From the NCBI RefSeq assembly GCF_004016445.2, contig NZ_SADT02000002.1:992001-1056000 (forward strand): DNA of 64,000 nt. The letters run 5' to 3'. This DNA is from Mesorhizobium sp. M2E.F.Ca.ET.219.01.1.1 (lineage in GTDB: Bacteria > Pseudomonadota > Alphaproteobacteria > Rhizobiales > Rhizobiaceae). Numbering within the stretch: position 1 is the first letter of the stretch; every line of letters begins with the position of its first letter. Positions 17,684 to 26,723 of this stretch are shown here, one piece after another. The notes under the pieces are model-generated. The model saw only the letters and a program-made list of their open reading frames with translations. It ran no database searches and had not been told where the DNA came from. A program made the position numbers and the translations under genes.

Positions 17684-18148
17684 CGTCGTCTCCATCCTTT
17701 GCGGCGCGACCATTTCGCGTCGTCGATGGCAGCACTGTCGCTGACGACCGGGGGAGCCAGCGTTGGAGCGGGCGTCGAAATTGCCGTGGAATCTGACGGT
17801 TTCTCAGTTTGAAATATCGTCCTTTGCCAATGGGCACGGGGCGCGCCCGCGTCGAAGCCGGGCGCGATCGCTTCGTCTTCGCCGGGCACGCACCCCGCGA
17901 TCGGATCGCGGCGCCGCTTTGCGGAGTCCGCAAACGAAGGCGCGGGCGGACAGCGGGAGTGAGGCTGGCGGCTCGCACGCTCGGCCGAAACCCCGTACCA
18001 GCAGGCAGAACAGCCGCTCGAACCGGTGCGGGAGTGAAAACAGGCTGCAGGAGCAACCAGATGCATGTCCGGGCGTTGAATGGCAGCAGTCGGCTCACGA
18101 GGCCGCAAGCCCTGGGCCGGCGCGAGATGCTCTTTGGGAGCCGCGCTC
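17684..18148. other. Intergenic, 465 bp, no gene seen
   Basis: Several overlapping open frames occur on both strands, but they are Arg/Ala/Pro-rich shadows without ribosome sites. It should hold the DUF1127 promoter; no clear element was recognised. Confidence 0.5.
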
Positions 18149-18361
18149 ATGCCTCCGCTGGTGCTCTTTGTCGTCAAGAACCTCGCCACCGGGGCGATCA
18201 TCGGGTTGACGGTGGCGTGCTGGCTCCTGGCTTTCGGCACGCTCGGCAGCCATCTGTCGTCAGGCGGAGGCGACTATGTGGCTGTCGGAATGATCGCCTA
18301 TTCGATGGCGTCTTGCTTCGGGATGGGATTCCTGGCCACAGCCCTGATGTTTCTGGAATAA
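18149..18361 (+). CDS. Small membrane protein, 70 aa
   Basis: Two hydrophobic helices (about residues 3-27 and 41-68) separated by a short Gly/Ser-rich loop; probably an inner-membrane hairpin. Unknown function. ATG 18149 has GGAG 9 nt upstream; the longer frame from 18080 is low-complexity and is rejected. It converges with the PrsE-like gene, whose stop is at 18464; no gene was seen in the 100 bp between. Confidence 0.6.
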   Translation: MPPLVLFVVKNLATGAIIGLTVACWLLAFGTLGSHLSSGGGDYVAVGMIAYSMASCFGMGFLATALMFLE

Positions 18362-18463
18362 GCCGTCTGCCCAGCGCCGATGCCCCGAACAGCTGTTTAT
18401 CCGGGGCTGACCATGAGCCCGCCGCTCAACCGCGAACGACCGCCGTTAACCCGCAGTCCGCCC

Positions 18464-19783
18464 CTATCTTTCCGCAAATGCCCGCGCGAAGGAATCCATC
18501 ATCGGCCGCACCAGATATTCGAAGAAAGTCCGGTCGCCGGTGCTGATGAAGGTATCGACCGGGGCGCCGGGGTAAAGCTGTTCGACCTTCACGCCGGGCG
18601 GCAGGGCGTCTGCGATCTTCAGCCTGGCGCGGAAATAGGGTTCGTGCGTGGTTTCGTCGATCAGCCGGTCGGCGGAAATCTCGCTCACCGTGGCCGGCAC
18701 CTCCGGCGTGAGCCGCGCGTTGAGTGCCGACAGCCTGAGCTTCGCCTTCTGGCCGACATGCACCTGGTCGATGTCCCTCGGCCTGAGCTTTGCGTCCACC
18801 GCCAGGCCCGATGACGTGGGCAGGATCTCCATGATCTTCTCGCCGGGCGCGACCACGCTGCCTTGCGCATTATAGGTCGAGGACACGACGATGCCCGCCG
18901 CCGGCGCGGTGATCGTCGTGCGCTTCAGCACGGCTTCCGCCGCGCGCATCTGCTCCTCGATGTCGGCGAGGTTGGTGCGCACGTCGTCGAGCTTGGTCAG
19001 CGCCTCCTCGACGCGCTGCGTCGTGGCGCGCTCGGTCTGCGCCTCGGCCTCCGCGATCTGCGTGTTGGCGGAGGCAAGGTACGCCGCCAGCGCGCCGGCC
19101 TGGCCGACAAGGTCGGCCTCGGAGCGCAGCAGCTGCGAATATTCGCTGCGGTTGGTGAGGCCCTTGCTGAGAAGGTCGGTCTTGATGCCGAGCTCCTTCT
19201 TCACCACCTCGGCCTGCTGCTCGATCGCCGCCTTCTGCGCGTTCAGGCCCTTGACGGATTCGCGATGCATGGCGACGCGCTGCGCCAGGATCGACTGTTC
19301 CGAGCGGAAGCGCGCGAGCCTGGCGTCGAACTCCTTCTGCTGTTCGCGGATGAGGTTCTGGAACTCCGGCTGGAACGGCGCCGGCGCGGGCTCGGTCATC
19401 GGCGCCAGCCGGTCCAGCCCGTCGCGCTCGGCCTCCAGCCGCGCGGCGCTCGCCTTGAGCGCGATCCACTGCCGGGTCAGCCGGTTGAGATCGGCCTCCG
19501 GAGCGGTCCGGTCGAGCAGGATGAGCTCCTGGCCCTCGCGCACGCGGTCGCCTTCATGCACAAGTAACTTGCTGATGATGCCGCCCTCGCGATGCTGGAT
19601 CAGGATGTTGCCGCCGGTCGCGGCGATCGTGCCTTGCGTGATCACCGCGCCGGCCAGCGGCGCGCTCGCTGCCCAGTAGCCGAAGCCGCCGACTAGCAAC
19701 GCGATTGCCGCGTAGCCGGCAAAGGCGGTGCGGCGGAAGTCTGTGCGCGGCCGGTTGTCGAAGGTGAGGCTTGGCGCGGACAT
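18464..19783 (-). CDS. prsE: HlyD-family type I secretion membrane fusion protein
   Basis: 439-aa periplasmic adaptor of a type I secretion system. One N-terminal membrane anchor (about residues 20-45) is followed by a lipoyl/barrel start (QHREGGIISKLLVHEGDRV), a long coiled-coil hairpin (about 95-290) and the C-terminal barrel returning to the membrane fusion motif (GLAVDAKLRPRDIDQVHVGQ). It lies 3 nt after the ABC ATPase/permease and 1.8 kb after the RTX glucanase gene, so this trio forms the secretion unit. The symbol follows PrsE of Sinorhizobium by analogy only. Confidence 0.9.
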   Translation of the reverse strand: MSAPSLTFDNRPRTDFRRTAFAGYAAIALLVGGFGYWAASAPLAGAVITQGTIAATGGNILIQHREGGIISKLLVHEGDRVREGQELILLDRTAPEADLNRLTRQWIALKASAARLEAERDGLDRLAPMTEPAPAPFQPEFQNLIREQQKEFDARLARFRSEQSILAQRVAMHRESVKGLNAQKAAIEQQAEVVKKELGIKTDLLSKGLTNRSEYSQLLRSEADLVGQAGALAAYLASANTQIAEAEAQTERATTQRVEEALTKLDDVRTNLADIEEQMRAAEAVLKRTTITAPAAGIVVSSTYNAQGSVVAPGEKIMEILPTSSGLAVDAKLRPRDIDQVHVGQKAKLRLSALNARLTPEVPATVSEISADRLIDETTHEPYFRARLKIADALPPGVKVEQLYPGAPVDTFISTGDRTFFEYLVRPMMDSFARAFAER

Positions 19784-19786
19784 CGT

Positions 19787-21544
19787 CTACGACCCGTGGC
19801 GGATGGTTTGCGAGGCGCGGATGGTCGGCACGAACGAGCCCGTCACCACCGTGTTCTGCCGCGCGCCTTTGCCCTTGTCGACAGTCGATTGCCGCAGCAC
19901 CTCGGCGCTCGGTCCGAACGCCTCGATCACGCCGCCGCGCAGAACCATCACGCGGTCGCAGGCCGCGGCGATCGAGGGCCGGTGCGTGATCACGATCGTG
20001 GTGACGCCCGCCGCGCGCGCGGCCGCAAGCACCGCTTCGAGCGCCGTTTCGCCGGCGCCGTCGAGATGCGTGCTCGGCTCGTCCAGCACGAGGATGCGCG
20101 GATTGCCGTAGAAGGCGCGCGCCAGCCCGATCCGCTGCCGCTCGCCGCCCGACAGCGTCCCGGCGACCATCGTCTGGTAGCCGTCGCGCAGCGAAAGGAT
20201 CAGCTCATGCGCCTCGGCGCGCTTTGCCGCCTCGACGATCGCGGCGTCGTCCGCGCCTGCGTCGAAGCGGGCGATATTCTCGCTGACCGAGCCGGGGAAA
20301 AGCTCCACCTCCTGCGCGAGATAACCGATATGCCGGCCAAGCTGATTCTCGTCCCAGGTCCTAAGCTCGGCGCCGTCGATCCTGACCGAACCGCCGCTCG
20401 GCTGGGCCGCTCCGACAAGCAGCCGCGCCAGCGTCGATTTGCCGGCGCCGCTCGGGCCGACGATCGCCACCGCTTCGCCGGGCTGAATCGCGAAGCTCAA
20501 TCGCTTCAGGATCGGCTCGGCGCCGAACGTGGCATCCGGAGCGATGAAGAAAAGATCCTGCGTTGCAATCGCGCCGGTCGGATCGGGCAAGGCGAGTTTG
20601 CTTGCCTGTGCCGGCTGCCCCGCAAGCGCGACCTGCAGCCGCGACCAGGCGCGCCTGGCCTCGCCGATCTGCCGCCACGAGCCGATCAGCTGGTCGAGCG
20701 GCTGCAGCGCGCGCGACGACACCAGCGAGGAGGCGAAGATCATGCCGGCCGTCATCTCGCCCTTCAGCACCAGCCAGGCGCCGGCGCCGAGGATCGCGAG
20801 CTGCAGCATCATGCGCAGCGCCCTGGAAGCGCCGCTGAAGACGGCGTTGGCGCTGGCCGAACGGTCATGCAGCACAAGCGCCTCCGCCACATGCCGTCCC
20901 CATGCGCGCGCGGCGTTTTCCACCATCCCCATGGCGCGCAGCGTCTCGGCGTTGCGGGCAAAGGCCTGCTCGGCCCGGCTGGCCAGAGCCGAGCGCTCCG
21001 CCGACATCGCATCGTTCCTGCCGATGGCAAGCTGGTTGGCCACGACCAGCACGACCAGCAGCGCGGTGCCGCCGAGCGTCACCCAGAACAGCACCGGATG
21101 GATCAGATAGAGCAATGCGAGGAAGACCGGCGCGAAGGGCAGGTCGAACAGCACCGCTACACCGCGCGAGCGGATGAAGGCGCAGACCGCGGCGAGGTCC
21201 GTGAGCGGCGACGGCGCGCTGCTGGCGCCGAGCGAGGCGGCGAACATCCTTGCGCCCAGCCTGTCGTTGACCGTCGCGGCGATACGCTGCGTGTAGACCG
21301 CGCGGATGGCGTCGAGGAAGCCGAGGAAGCCAAGCGCCGCGACCGCGATGACCGACAGATAGACCAGCGTCTCGACGCTGGAGGAGGGCAGCACCCGGTC
21401 ATAGACCTGCAGCAGGTAAAGCGGGATCACCAGCAGCAACAGGTTGATCAGCAGCGAGAACAGGCCGACATCGCTGACTGCGCGCAGGAACACGCGGCGA
21501 AGGGGGACCGGCCGCAAACCGGTCGGAGCGCTCTCGCGCGACAT
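19787..21544 (-). CDS. prsD: Type I secretion ABC transporter, permease/ATPase
   Basis: 585-aa fused exporter half-transporter. N-terminal transmembrane region (about residues 20-300), then nucleotide-binding domain with Walker A GPSGAGKST, signature LSGGERQRIGLARAF and Walker B ILVLDEPSTHLD. It lacks an N-terminal C39-like domain, as in HlyB/PrtD relatives that export RTX proteins. The open frame reaches 21748, overlapping the glucanase gene; ATG 21544 (MSRESAPTG) gives normal length. It begins 11 nt after the glucanase stop. It probably works with the adjacent HlyD protein and an outer-membrane TolC encoded elsewhere. Confidence 0.92.
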   Translation of the reverse strand: MSRESAPTGLRPVPLRRVFLRAVSDVGLFSLLINLLLLVIPLYLLQVYDRVLPSSSVETLVYLSVIAVAALGFLGFLDAIRAVYTQRIAATVNDRLGARMFAASLGASSAPSPLTDLAAVCAFIRSRGVAVLFDLPFAPVFLALLYLIHPVLFWVTLGGTALLVVLVVANQLAIGRNDAMSAERSALASRAEQAFARNAETLRAMGMVENAARAWGRHVAEALVLHDRSASANAVFSGASRALRMMLQLAILGAGAWLVLKGEMTAGMIFASSLVSSRALQPLDQLIGSWRQIGEARRAWSRLQVALAGQPAQASKLALPDPTGAIATQDLFFIAPDATFGAEPILKRLSFAIQPGEAVAIVGPSGAGKSTLARLLVGAAQPSGGSVRIDGAELRTWDENQLGRHIGYLAQEVELFPGSVSENIARFDAGADDAAIVEAAKRAEAHELILSLRDGYQTMVAGTLSGGERQRIGLARAFYGNPRILVLDEPSTHLDGAGETALEAVLAAARAAGVTTIVITHRPSIAAACDRVMVLRGGVIEAFGPSAEVLRQSTVDKGKGARQNTVVTGSFVPTIRASQTIRHGS

Positions 21545-21555
21545 CGCCCCGCCGC

Positions 21556-22980
21556 CTAGGCCGTATGCTCGCCCGTGACGCTCAAATGGCTTTGCTGCAG
21601 CTCGTCCAGCGTGTAGGCGTGGATGTAGTCGATCTTCATCTGCGCCGGCGTGGCGAGATGATCCGGCGGCGCGCCGGCCTGGCCGCCGACCGCGAGATCG
21701 ACCAGCATGTACATCGGTTTGTTCATGTCGGATGGCGTTGCCGCCCACGCGACCTGCACGCCGTCATAGGTCCAGACCAGCTTGTCCGGCGTCCACAACA
21801 GGCCATAGGTGTGGAAGCCGGCGGTGTCCATGACGTTCACCGTCGAGCCGACCGTCGTGTGCTGGCCCGTCTGCATGGTATGCGCGGTCATCAGCAGCGA
21901 ATTCGGCTTCTGTCCGTACATCTCCATCACGTCGAGCTCCGGTGGCCACGAGCCGTCTTCCGGCAGCAGCCAGAAGGCCGGCCAGGCGCCGGCGTTTTCC
22001 GGCAGGTCGGCGCGCATTTCGAAATAGCCATAGGTCTGTGAGAACGAGTCGTGCGTGGTAAGCAAGCCGGAGGTGTATTCGTAATTGTTGATCAGCGGCT
22101 TGATGTCGGCCGATGCCTGCGCCGCGGTGATGGTGAGCACGCCATTGTCGACGCTGAACGGATGCACCGAGCTGGTCGGCGCGTAATTGGCGTCGATATA
22201 CCATTGCAACTCGTTGTTCCGGACCAGCGTGCTGCCGTTCGCCGCGCCCCACCAGAAGTTAGTGTCCCAGGTGCCGCCCTGGCTGTTGTGCAGGTTCAGC
22301 GTGTTGAACTCGTCGCTGAAGGACAGCGTCATGCCGGACTTGTCGATCGGCAGCTGGAAATTGTTGGGCTGCAGTTTGTCGATGGTGGTGTTCTTGAATT
22401 CGAGGATTTCGCCCGATCCGAGGTTCAGCACCACATTCGGTCCCGCCTGCATCATCGCGTCGTGGACGGCGGCGAACGAAGTGAAGCCGTAGCCATCGAG
22501 CCGCACGGCATCGTTCGAGGCGAAATTGAGGATCGAGTCACTGCCATTGCCCTTGGCGATGATGAAAATGTCGGCGCCGCCGCCGCCGTCGATCAGCACA
22601 TCGTTGCCCGCGCCGCCGTCGATCGTCTGGCCACCGCCCGTGGCGGTGATGATGTTGTCCAGCGCATTGCCGAAGGCATAGTTGTGAGCGTTGGTGACGA
22701 CGAGGTTCTCGACATTGTTCGGCAACGTGTAGCTCATCCATGTGTTGATGGTGTCGACGCCCTGGCCGGCGTACTCGACCACCTTGTTGCCCGACGAATA
22801 GAGGTAATAGATGTCGTCGCCTTGGCCGCCATACATGGTGACGTTGACGCCGCTGGAGGCCCAGATGGAGTCGTTGCCGCTGCTGCCGTTGAACGTCCCG
22901 GGCGAGGACGCCGAAAACCAATGATTGGAAGCGCCGCTGTAATAAAGAGGAACGCCTATCGCGTTGACGACGAAGCTCAT
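21556..22980 (-). CDS. Secreted RTX / glycoside hydrolase family 16 endo-beta-glucanase
   Basis: 474-aa exported enzyme. The N-terminal half (about 1-200) has calcium-binding RTX-like nonapeptides (GGQGDDIYYL; GGAGNDVLIDGGGGADIF). The C-terminal half is GH16 (SFSDEFNTLNLH; WPAFWLLPEDG; catalytic ELDVMEMYG). There is no Sec signal, which fits type I export by the two genes immediately downstream. Similar ExsH/ExoK proteins of rhizobia trim succinoglycan-like exopolysaccharide. The RTX repeats lie N-terminal to the catalytic domain, whereas ExsH-type proteins usually carry them C-terminally. First gene of the exsH-prsDE-like operon. Confidence 0.88.
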   Translation of the reverse strand: MSFVVNAIGVPLYYSGASNHWFSASSPGTFNGSSGNDSIWASSGVNVTMYGGQGDDIYYLYSSGNKVVEYAGQGVDTINTWMSYTLPNNVENLVVTNAHNYAFGNALDNIITATGGGQTIDGGAGNDVLIDGGGGADIFIIAKGNGSDSILNFASNDAVRLDGYGFTSFAAVHDAMMQAGPNVVLNLGSGEILEFKNTTIDKLQPNNFQLPIDKSGMTLSFSDEFNTLNLHNSQGGTWDTNFWWGAANGSTLVRNNELQWYIDANYAPTSSVHPFSVDNGVLTITAAQASADIKPLINNYEYTSGLLTTHDSFSQTYGYFEMRADLPENAGAWPAFWLLPEDGSWPPELDVMEMYGQKPNSLLMTAHTMQTGQHTTVGSTVNVMDTAGFHTYGLLWTPDKLVWTYDGVQVAWAATPSDMNKPMYMLVDLAVGGQAGAPPDHLATPAQMKIDYIHAYTLDELQQSHLSVTGEHTA

Positions 22981-23445
22981 CGGACACTCCCTTCCTCGGT
23001 GGTGGCTGGTTTTCAGGCCAACCTACAAAGCCGGCCTATGGTTCCAAGGAATCGCGTAACAGTACAGATAAAAAATTACCGTTCATCGATTAATGATCGG
23101 AAATAGACATAACAAGCGGTTTCTAATACAATTTAAGCGCGATAATTACACCTTGAATTACTCAATTTTACTCAAAATTGCGAGGCTCATGCTGAAATAT
23201 TTGGCAAGATGCTGCTCGTGGCCGAATTGATCAGCGTAGCCGCGTGCGATGAACGAGGGCTGAGTCGCCAAGTGCGACGGTGGACATTCGAGCTGGAATG
23301 CGGATCGTAGCACCTACGTCCTGTCCCCGTTACAAAGTGGCGCGCTAGCCGCCGGGCAAAAAATTCGGCAGCCTCTGTCGGATCGGCTGGAGGCCGCCCG
23401 TCCTTGGGGCATCGATCAACGAAACCAGAGAGAGGATATCGAGAC
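22981..23445. other. AT-rich intergenic region with palindrome
   Basis: Divergent promoter region between the glucanase and SRPBCC genes, clearly AT-rich at 23040-23200. CAATTTT-actc-AAAATTG (23163-23180) is a perfect 7-bp inverted repeat, a possible operator. No coding frame is credible. AT richness and symmetry suit exopolysaccharide-type regulation (MucR/Ros-like), but that is inference. Confidence 0.55.
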
Positions 23446-23889
23446 ATGCCGAGCACCATCCATCTGCACCGCGTCCTGGCGACCAAGCCGGAGAAGGTCT
23501 ACCGCGCATTTATCGAAGCCGATGCGCTGGCCAAGTGGCTGCCTCCGAACGGCTTCACCTGCACGGTGCATGAGTTCGAGGGCAAGGTCGGCGGCGCCTA
23601 CAAGATGTCCTTCCGCAACTTCACCACCGGCGGCAGCCATTCCTTCGGCGGCGAATTCGTCGAGCTCGTTCCGGGCGAGCGCCTGCGCTACACCGACCGC
23701 TTCGACGATCCCAATTTGCCGGGCCAGATCGAGGTGACGGTGACCTTGAAGAAAGTGTTGGTCGGCACCGAGATCAACATCACCCAGGCCGGCATCCCGG
23801 ACGCCATCCCCGCCGAAGCCTGCTATCTCGGCTGGCAGGAATCGCTGCGCAACCTGGCCAAGCTCGTCGAGCCGGAGATCAATCAGTGA
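23446..23889 (+). CDS. SRPBCC / AHSA1-like protein
   Basis: 147-aa START-fold protein of the AHSA1 group (VYRAFIEADALAKWLPPNGF; GGEFVELVPGERLRYTDRFD; C-terminal GWQESLRNLAKLVE). These bind hydrophobic ligands; functions are mostly unknown. The frame is open from 23404; ATG 23446 follows gagaggatat with reasonable spacing and matches the family start. It is monocistronic as far as can be seen. Confidence 0.9.
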   Translation: MPSTIHLHRVLATKPEKVYRAFIEADALAKWLPPNGFTCTVHEFEGKVGGAYKMSFRNFTTGGSHSFGGEFVELVPGERLRYTDRFDDPNLPGQIEVTVTLKKVLVGTEINITQAGIPDAIPAEACYLGWQESLRNLAKLVEPEINQ

Positions 23890-24025
23890 TCGCGGGTAAA
23901 CCGGCGCGGCAGCAATCTTTCCGTCTGCGCGTGCGTCAAACCGACAAATGTGGCGGCTGGTTTTCCGGCCGTCGCGTTCCTCAAGGTAAGCAAAATTTCA
24001 CCAAGCGCTGATAAAAGCCGCTGCC

Positions 24026-24265
24026 ATGGATCGCAACAAGAACAACGACCTATTTGTCCTGATGGCGGCGCTTGCCGCCATCGCGATCTACAACATTGCC
24101 TGCGGCATTAGGACAGGCGAGGTCCGAGGCAAGTTGCATTGGGTCGCGCTCTCGGATGATCCGACACGATTCTGGAACATCGTGGTCGGCAATTCGATCG
24201 TCCTGGTGGGCTCGATAGCCTTCCTATGCGTTCTGTGGGTGCTCAATTCCCGCAGGCCGGGATGA
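24026..24265 (+). CDS. Small membrane protein, 79 aa
   Basis: Two predicted helices (about residues 9-27 and 51-72) with a hydrophilic loop containing a Trp/Arg-rich segment. Function unknown. ATG 24026 has only a weak upstream ribosome site. It converges with the SDR gene ending at 24290. Confidence 0.5.
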   Translation: MDRNKNNDLFVLMAALAAIAIYNIACGIRTGEVRGKLHWVALSDDPTRFWNIVVGNSIVLVGSIAFLCVLWVLNSRRPG

Positions 24266-24289
24266 TCTGAGGCGGCGTCCTGGCCGTCC

Positions 24290-24994
24290 TCACAGAGCCC
24301 TTGTGATGCCGCCGTCGACGCGGATGTTCTGCCCCGTAATGTAGGCCGCCCCATCCGAGGCGAGGAACGAGATCGTCGCGGCGATCTCTTCCGACGTGCC
24401 GTAGCGCTTCATCGGCACAGCATGGCGGCGCTCCTCGGTCGCCGGCAGGCTGTCGATCCAGCCGGGCAGCACATTGTTCATGCGGATGTTGTCGGCGGCA
24501 TAGGTGTCGGCGAAGATCTTGGTGTAGGCGGCAAGCCCGGCGCGCGCCACGGCCGAGGTCGGGAACATCGCGCTCGGCTCGAACGCCCAGGCGGTCGAGA
24601 TGTTGATGATGACGCCGGATTTCTGTTTCTGCATCACCGGCGTCACCAGCCGGGTAGGGCGCACGGCGTTGAGGAAATAGGTGTCGATGCCCTTATGCCA
24701 GTCCTCGTCGCTGATCTCGATGATCTGCGCGCGCGGTCCATGGCCGGCGCTGTTGACCAAAACGTCGATGCGCCCCCAGCGCTCCAGCGCGCCGTCGGCA
24801 AGGCGCTTCAGGTCGTCGTTCGACTGGTTGGAGCCGGTGACGCCGAAGCCGCCGAGCTCCGTGCCCAGCGCCTCGCCCTTGCCGGAGGAGGAGAGCACGC
24901 CGACCTTGAAGCCGTCGGCCGCCAGGCGCTTCGCCGCCGCCGCCCCCATGCCGCTGCCGCCCGCCGTCACCAGAGCTACTTTTTCGCCTGCCAT
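24290..24994 (-). CDS. SDR family oxidoreductase, altered active site
   Basis: 234-aa short-chain dehydrogenase-like protein. Cofactor motif TAGGSGMGAAAAKRLA, NSAG motif (VLVNSAGHG), and C-terminal GQNIRVDGG. The catalytic Ser/Thr region INISTAWAFEPSAM is followed by FPTSAVARAG, so the canonical Tyr is Phe and the +4 Lys is Ala. It may not be a classical dehydrogenase. Start: ATG 25006 and 24994 are both in frame; 24994 (MAGEKVALV) is preferred by family length. Upstream lies the palindromic repeat pair at 25097-25300. Confidence 0.8.
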   Translation of the reverse strand: MAGEKVALVTAGGSGMGAAAAKRLAADGFKVGVLSSSGKGEALGTELGGFGVTGSNQSNDDLKRLADGALERWGRIDVLVNSAGHGPRAQIIEISDEDWHKGIDTYFLNAVRPTRLVTPVMQKQKSGVIINISTAWAFEPSAMFPTSAVARAGLAAYTKIFADTYAADNIRMNNVLPGWIDSLPATEERRHAVPMKRYGTSEEIAATISFLASDGAAYITGQNIRVDGGITRAL

Positions 24995-25096
24995 GTCGCT
25001 GTCCATCTGTTGAAATTGTTGAAAGCGCCTCTGTTAGCATGCGCAGGGCAGGGGAATGAACTAGATTGGATTGCGCCAGGTTGGTGATTGGCGAAA

Positions 25097-25300
25097 GCCG
25101 CGGAGCTGCCAATCTCCCCCCTTGCGGGGGAGATGGTCGGCAGACCAGAGAGGGGTGCTGTCCCGCCGACGTATCAGCGGCTATCCTTGCCTCAACTACC
25201 AAAGAGGTTCGCATCCAAGGAGTGTCAGCGCCGCGTTCCGTCACACCCCCCTCTGTCCTGCCGGACATCTCCCCCGCAAGGGGGGAGATTGGCAGCTCGC
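25097..25300. repeat. Palindromic repeat pair, family A (copy 1)
   Basis: Two inverted copies of a unit beginning gctgccaatctcccccct, followed by gcgggggagatg and a ctgtcccgccgacg-type tail, enclose about 80 bp. The right-hand copy is read on the minus strand as the C-terminus and stop of the patatin gene. Related copies occur at 45537-45806, 56166-56243 and 56850-56903, with fragments at 26660-26710 and 44641-44662. Confidence 0.85.
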
Positions 25301-26557
25301 GCGCCGGCTCACCCTAAAAAAACCCATCAGCACCTTCGAAACCCTCGCGCAGCGCCCCGGCTTCACGTCGCCCGCCTTGAGCGGCACGCCTTTTCCCGGC
25401 GCCACCGCCGGCTGGTACCAGCTCCGCAGCGCCTGGTCGGCGGCGCAATAACCCCAGTTCACCAAATCGACGGTCTCTTCGCTGCCCAGGAAATGCAGCG
25501 ATGTGCCGATATCGGCCGGCGCGGTCGCGGCGGTCTGCACGAAAGTCGGCTCGGTCGCGTCCGGCTTGCTGGCGATCGACCAGAAGACGCCGCGCGTCGC
25601 CGCATAGTCGGGCCGGGTCGCGTCTTTGGGCAGGCCGCGATCGTCGGCGTCCTTGGCCGCCTGGAAACGCGCCACCAGATCCCGTCGCCGCAGTGAGCGC
25701 ACCTGGTTGTCGGTGGTGTCGAGCACGCGTTTGAGCTGCGAGAACCAGTTCCAGTAACCCGCCTTCGAAGCCTGCCACGGCGCGCCGGCATCGCTCACCA
25801 GCAGCCAGCGGCAGCGCTTCAGCGCCGGCTCGATGCCGTGATTGTCGTAGACGCCGCCATCGGTGAGCACGGCGCGGGAAGGCGGCACCGGCGCGCCGAC
25901 ACCCGGGTCGAGCTTGTCGTTCTTCCACGCGAAGGGCGTGAGGTCGAGCCGGAGCGGCGACAGGAAAGGCGGGAAGGCCGATGAGGCGGCCACCGCGGTT
26001 GCGACTGGCAGGTCGGCCTGGTAGGCGACGCCGATGCGGTAATCGGCGATGTAGCGCCGCGACAGGCGAAACAGCGAGCCGGTGCCAAGATTGCTCGAGC
26101 AGAACACGAACCAGGGCTTTTCCGGCAGGCCCTTCAGCATCGGCCTGGAGCCGTCGAACAAGTTCCGCTCGTAGCAGGCGGCGACCTCGCGCGCGGCGCT
26201 GGAAAACGGATTGAACAGGCCCTTGAGGATCGACGGCGCGTCGAGAAAGACCTGCGAGAACTCCAATATCCTGTGCAGATAGATATCGAAATTGGTGGCG
26301 ACACCGCCAGCGAAGACGAAGCGTGGCCAGAGCACCGCGAGCAGCCCGGCCGCGATCGAGCCGCCCGAAACCGAGCTCACCATGTCGAGCTTCTGGAGCA
26401 GGCCCGCCTCGTTGAGACGGCAGAGCGCGCCGGCATGAAACAGCATGGCGCGGTAGCCGCCGCCGGACAGACACAGGCCGAGGTCGTAGCGCTCGGCCTT
26501 GTTGTCGATACTAACTGGCGCCGCCTCGGTATCCGGCGCTGCCGTCTCACTGGCCAT
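25241..26557 (-). CDS. Patatin-like phospholipase, C-terminus supplied by repeat element
   Basis: 438-aa patatin-fold lipid acyl hydrolase. Glycine-rich oxyanion loop LSGGGYRAM, nucleophile Ser in SSVSGGSIAAG, and the catalytic Asp motif DGGVYDN. It probably cleaves phospholipids; no signal peptide seen. The frame is open to 26626; ATG 26557 has GGAG 6 nt upstream. The last roughly 22 residues (SRRASCQSPPLRGRCPAGQR and onward) are translated from repeat family A, which also supplies the stop codon, so the native C-terminus was probably replaced. The catalytic parts are intact. Confidence 0.87.
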   Translation of the reverse strand: MASETAAPDTEAAPVSIDNKAERYDLGLCLSGGGYRAMLFHAGALCRLNEAGLLQKLDMVSSVSGGSIAAGLLAVLWPRFVFAGGVATNFDIYLHRILEFSQVFLDAPSILKGLFNPFSSAAREVAACYERNLFDGSRPMLKGLPEKPWFVFCSSNLGTGSLFRLSRRYIADYRIGVAYQADLPVATAVAASSAFPPFLSPLRLDLTPFAWKNDKLDPGVGAPVPPSRAVLTDGGVYDNHGIEPALKRCRWLLVSDAGAPWQASKAGYWNWFSQLKRVLDTTDNQVRSLRRRDLVARFQAAKDADDRGLPKDATRPDYAATRGVFWSIASKPDATEPTFVQTAATAPADIGTSLHFLGSEETVDLVNWGYCAADQALRSWYQPAVAPGKGVPLKAGDVKPGRCARVSKVLMGFFRVSRRASCQSPPLRGRCPAGQRGV

Positions 26558-26659
26558 GAATGACTCCGATCGTTCGGGCATGGCTGTTCCGGCGCCTAAT
26601 CCAGCCCAGCACGGCCATTCTGGCAAGCGGCGGAATCGCGGACCTTCGGGGGTGTGCTG

Positions 26660-26710
26660 GTGATCGGCGAAAGCGACGAAGCTGCAGATCTCGCCCGAAA
26701 GGGGAGATCA
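26660..26710. repeat. Fragment of repeat family A
   Basis: gatcggcgaaagcgacgaag followed by ctgcagatctcgcccgaaag and gggagatca resembles a decayed left half of the element that begins at 25080. It lies between the patatin and dinB genes. Confidence 0.55.
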
Positions 26711-26723
26711 AGCACTCCGCCCC

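Noticed and set aside
17763..18546. Plus-strand frames in the DUF1127 upstream region
   Set aside because: Arg-rich, no ribosome site, conflict with the small membrane protein at 18149.
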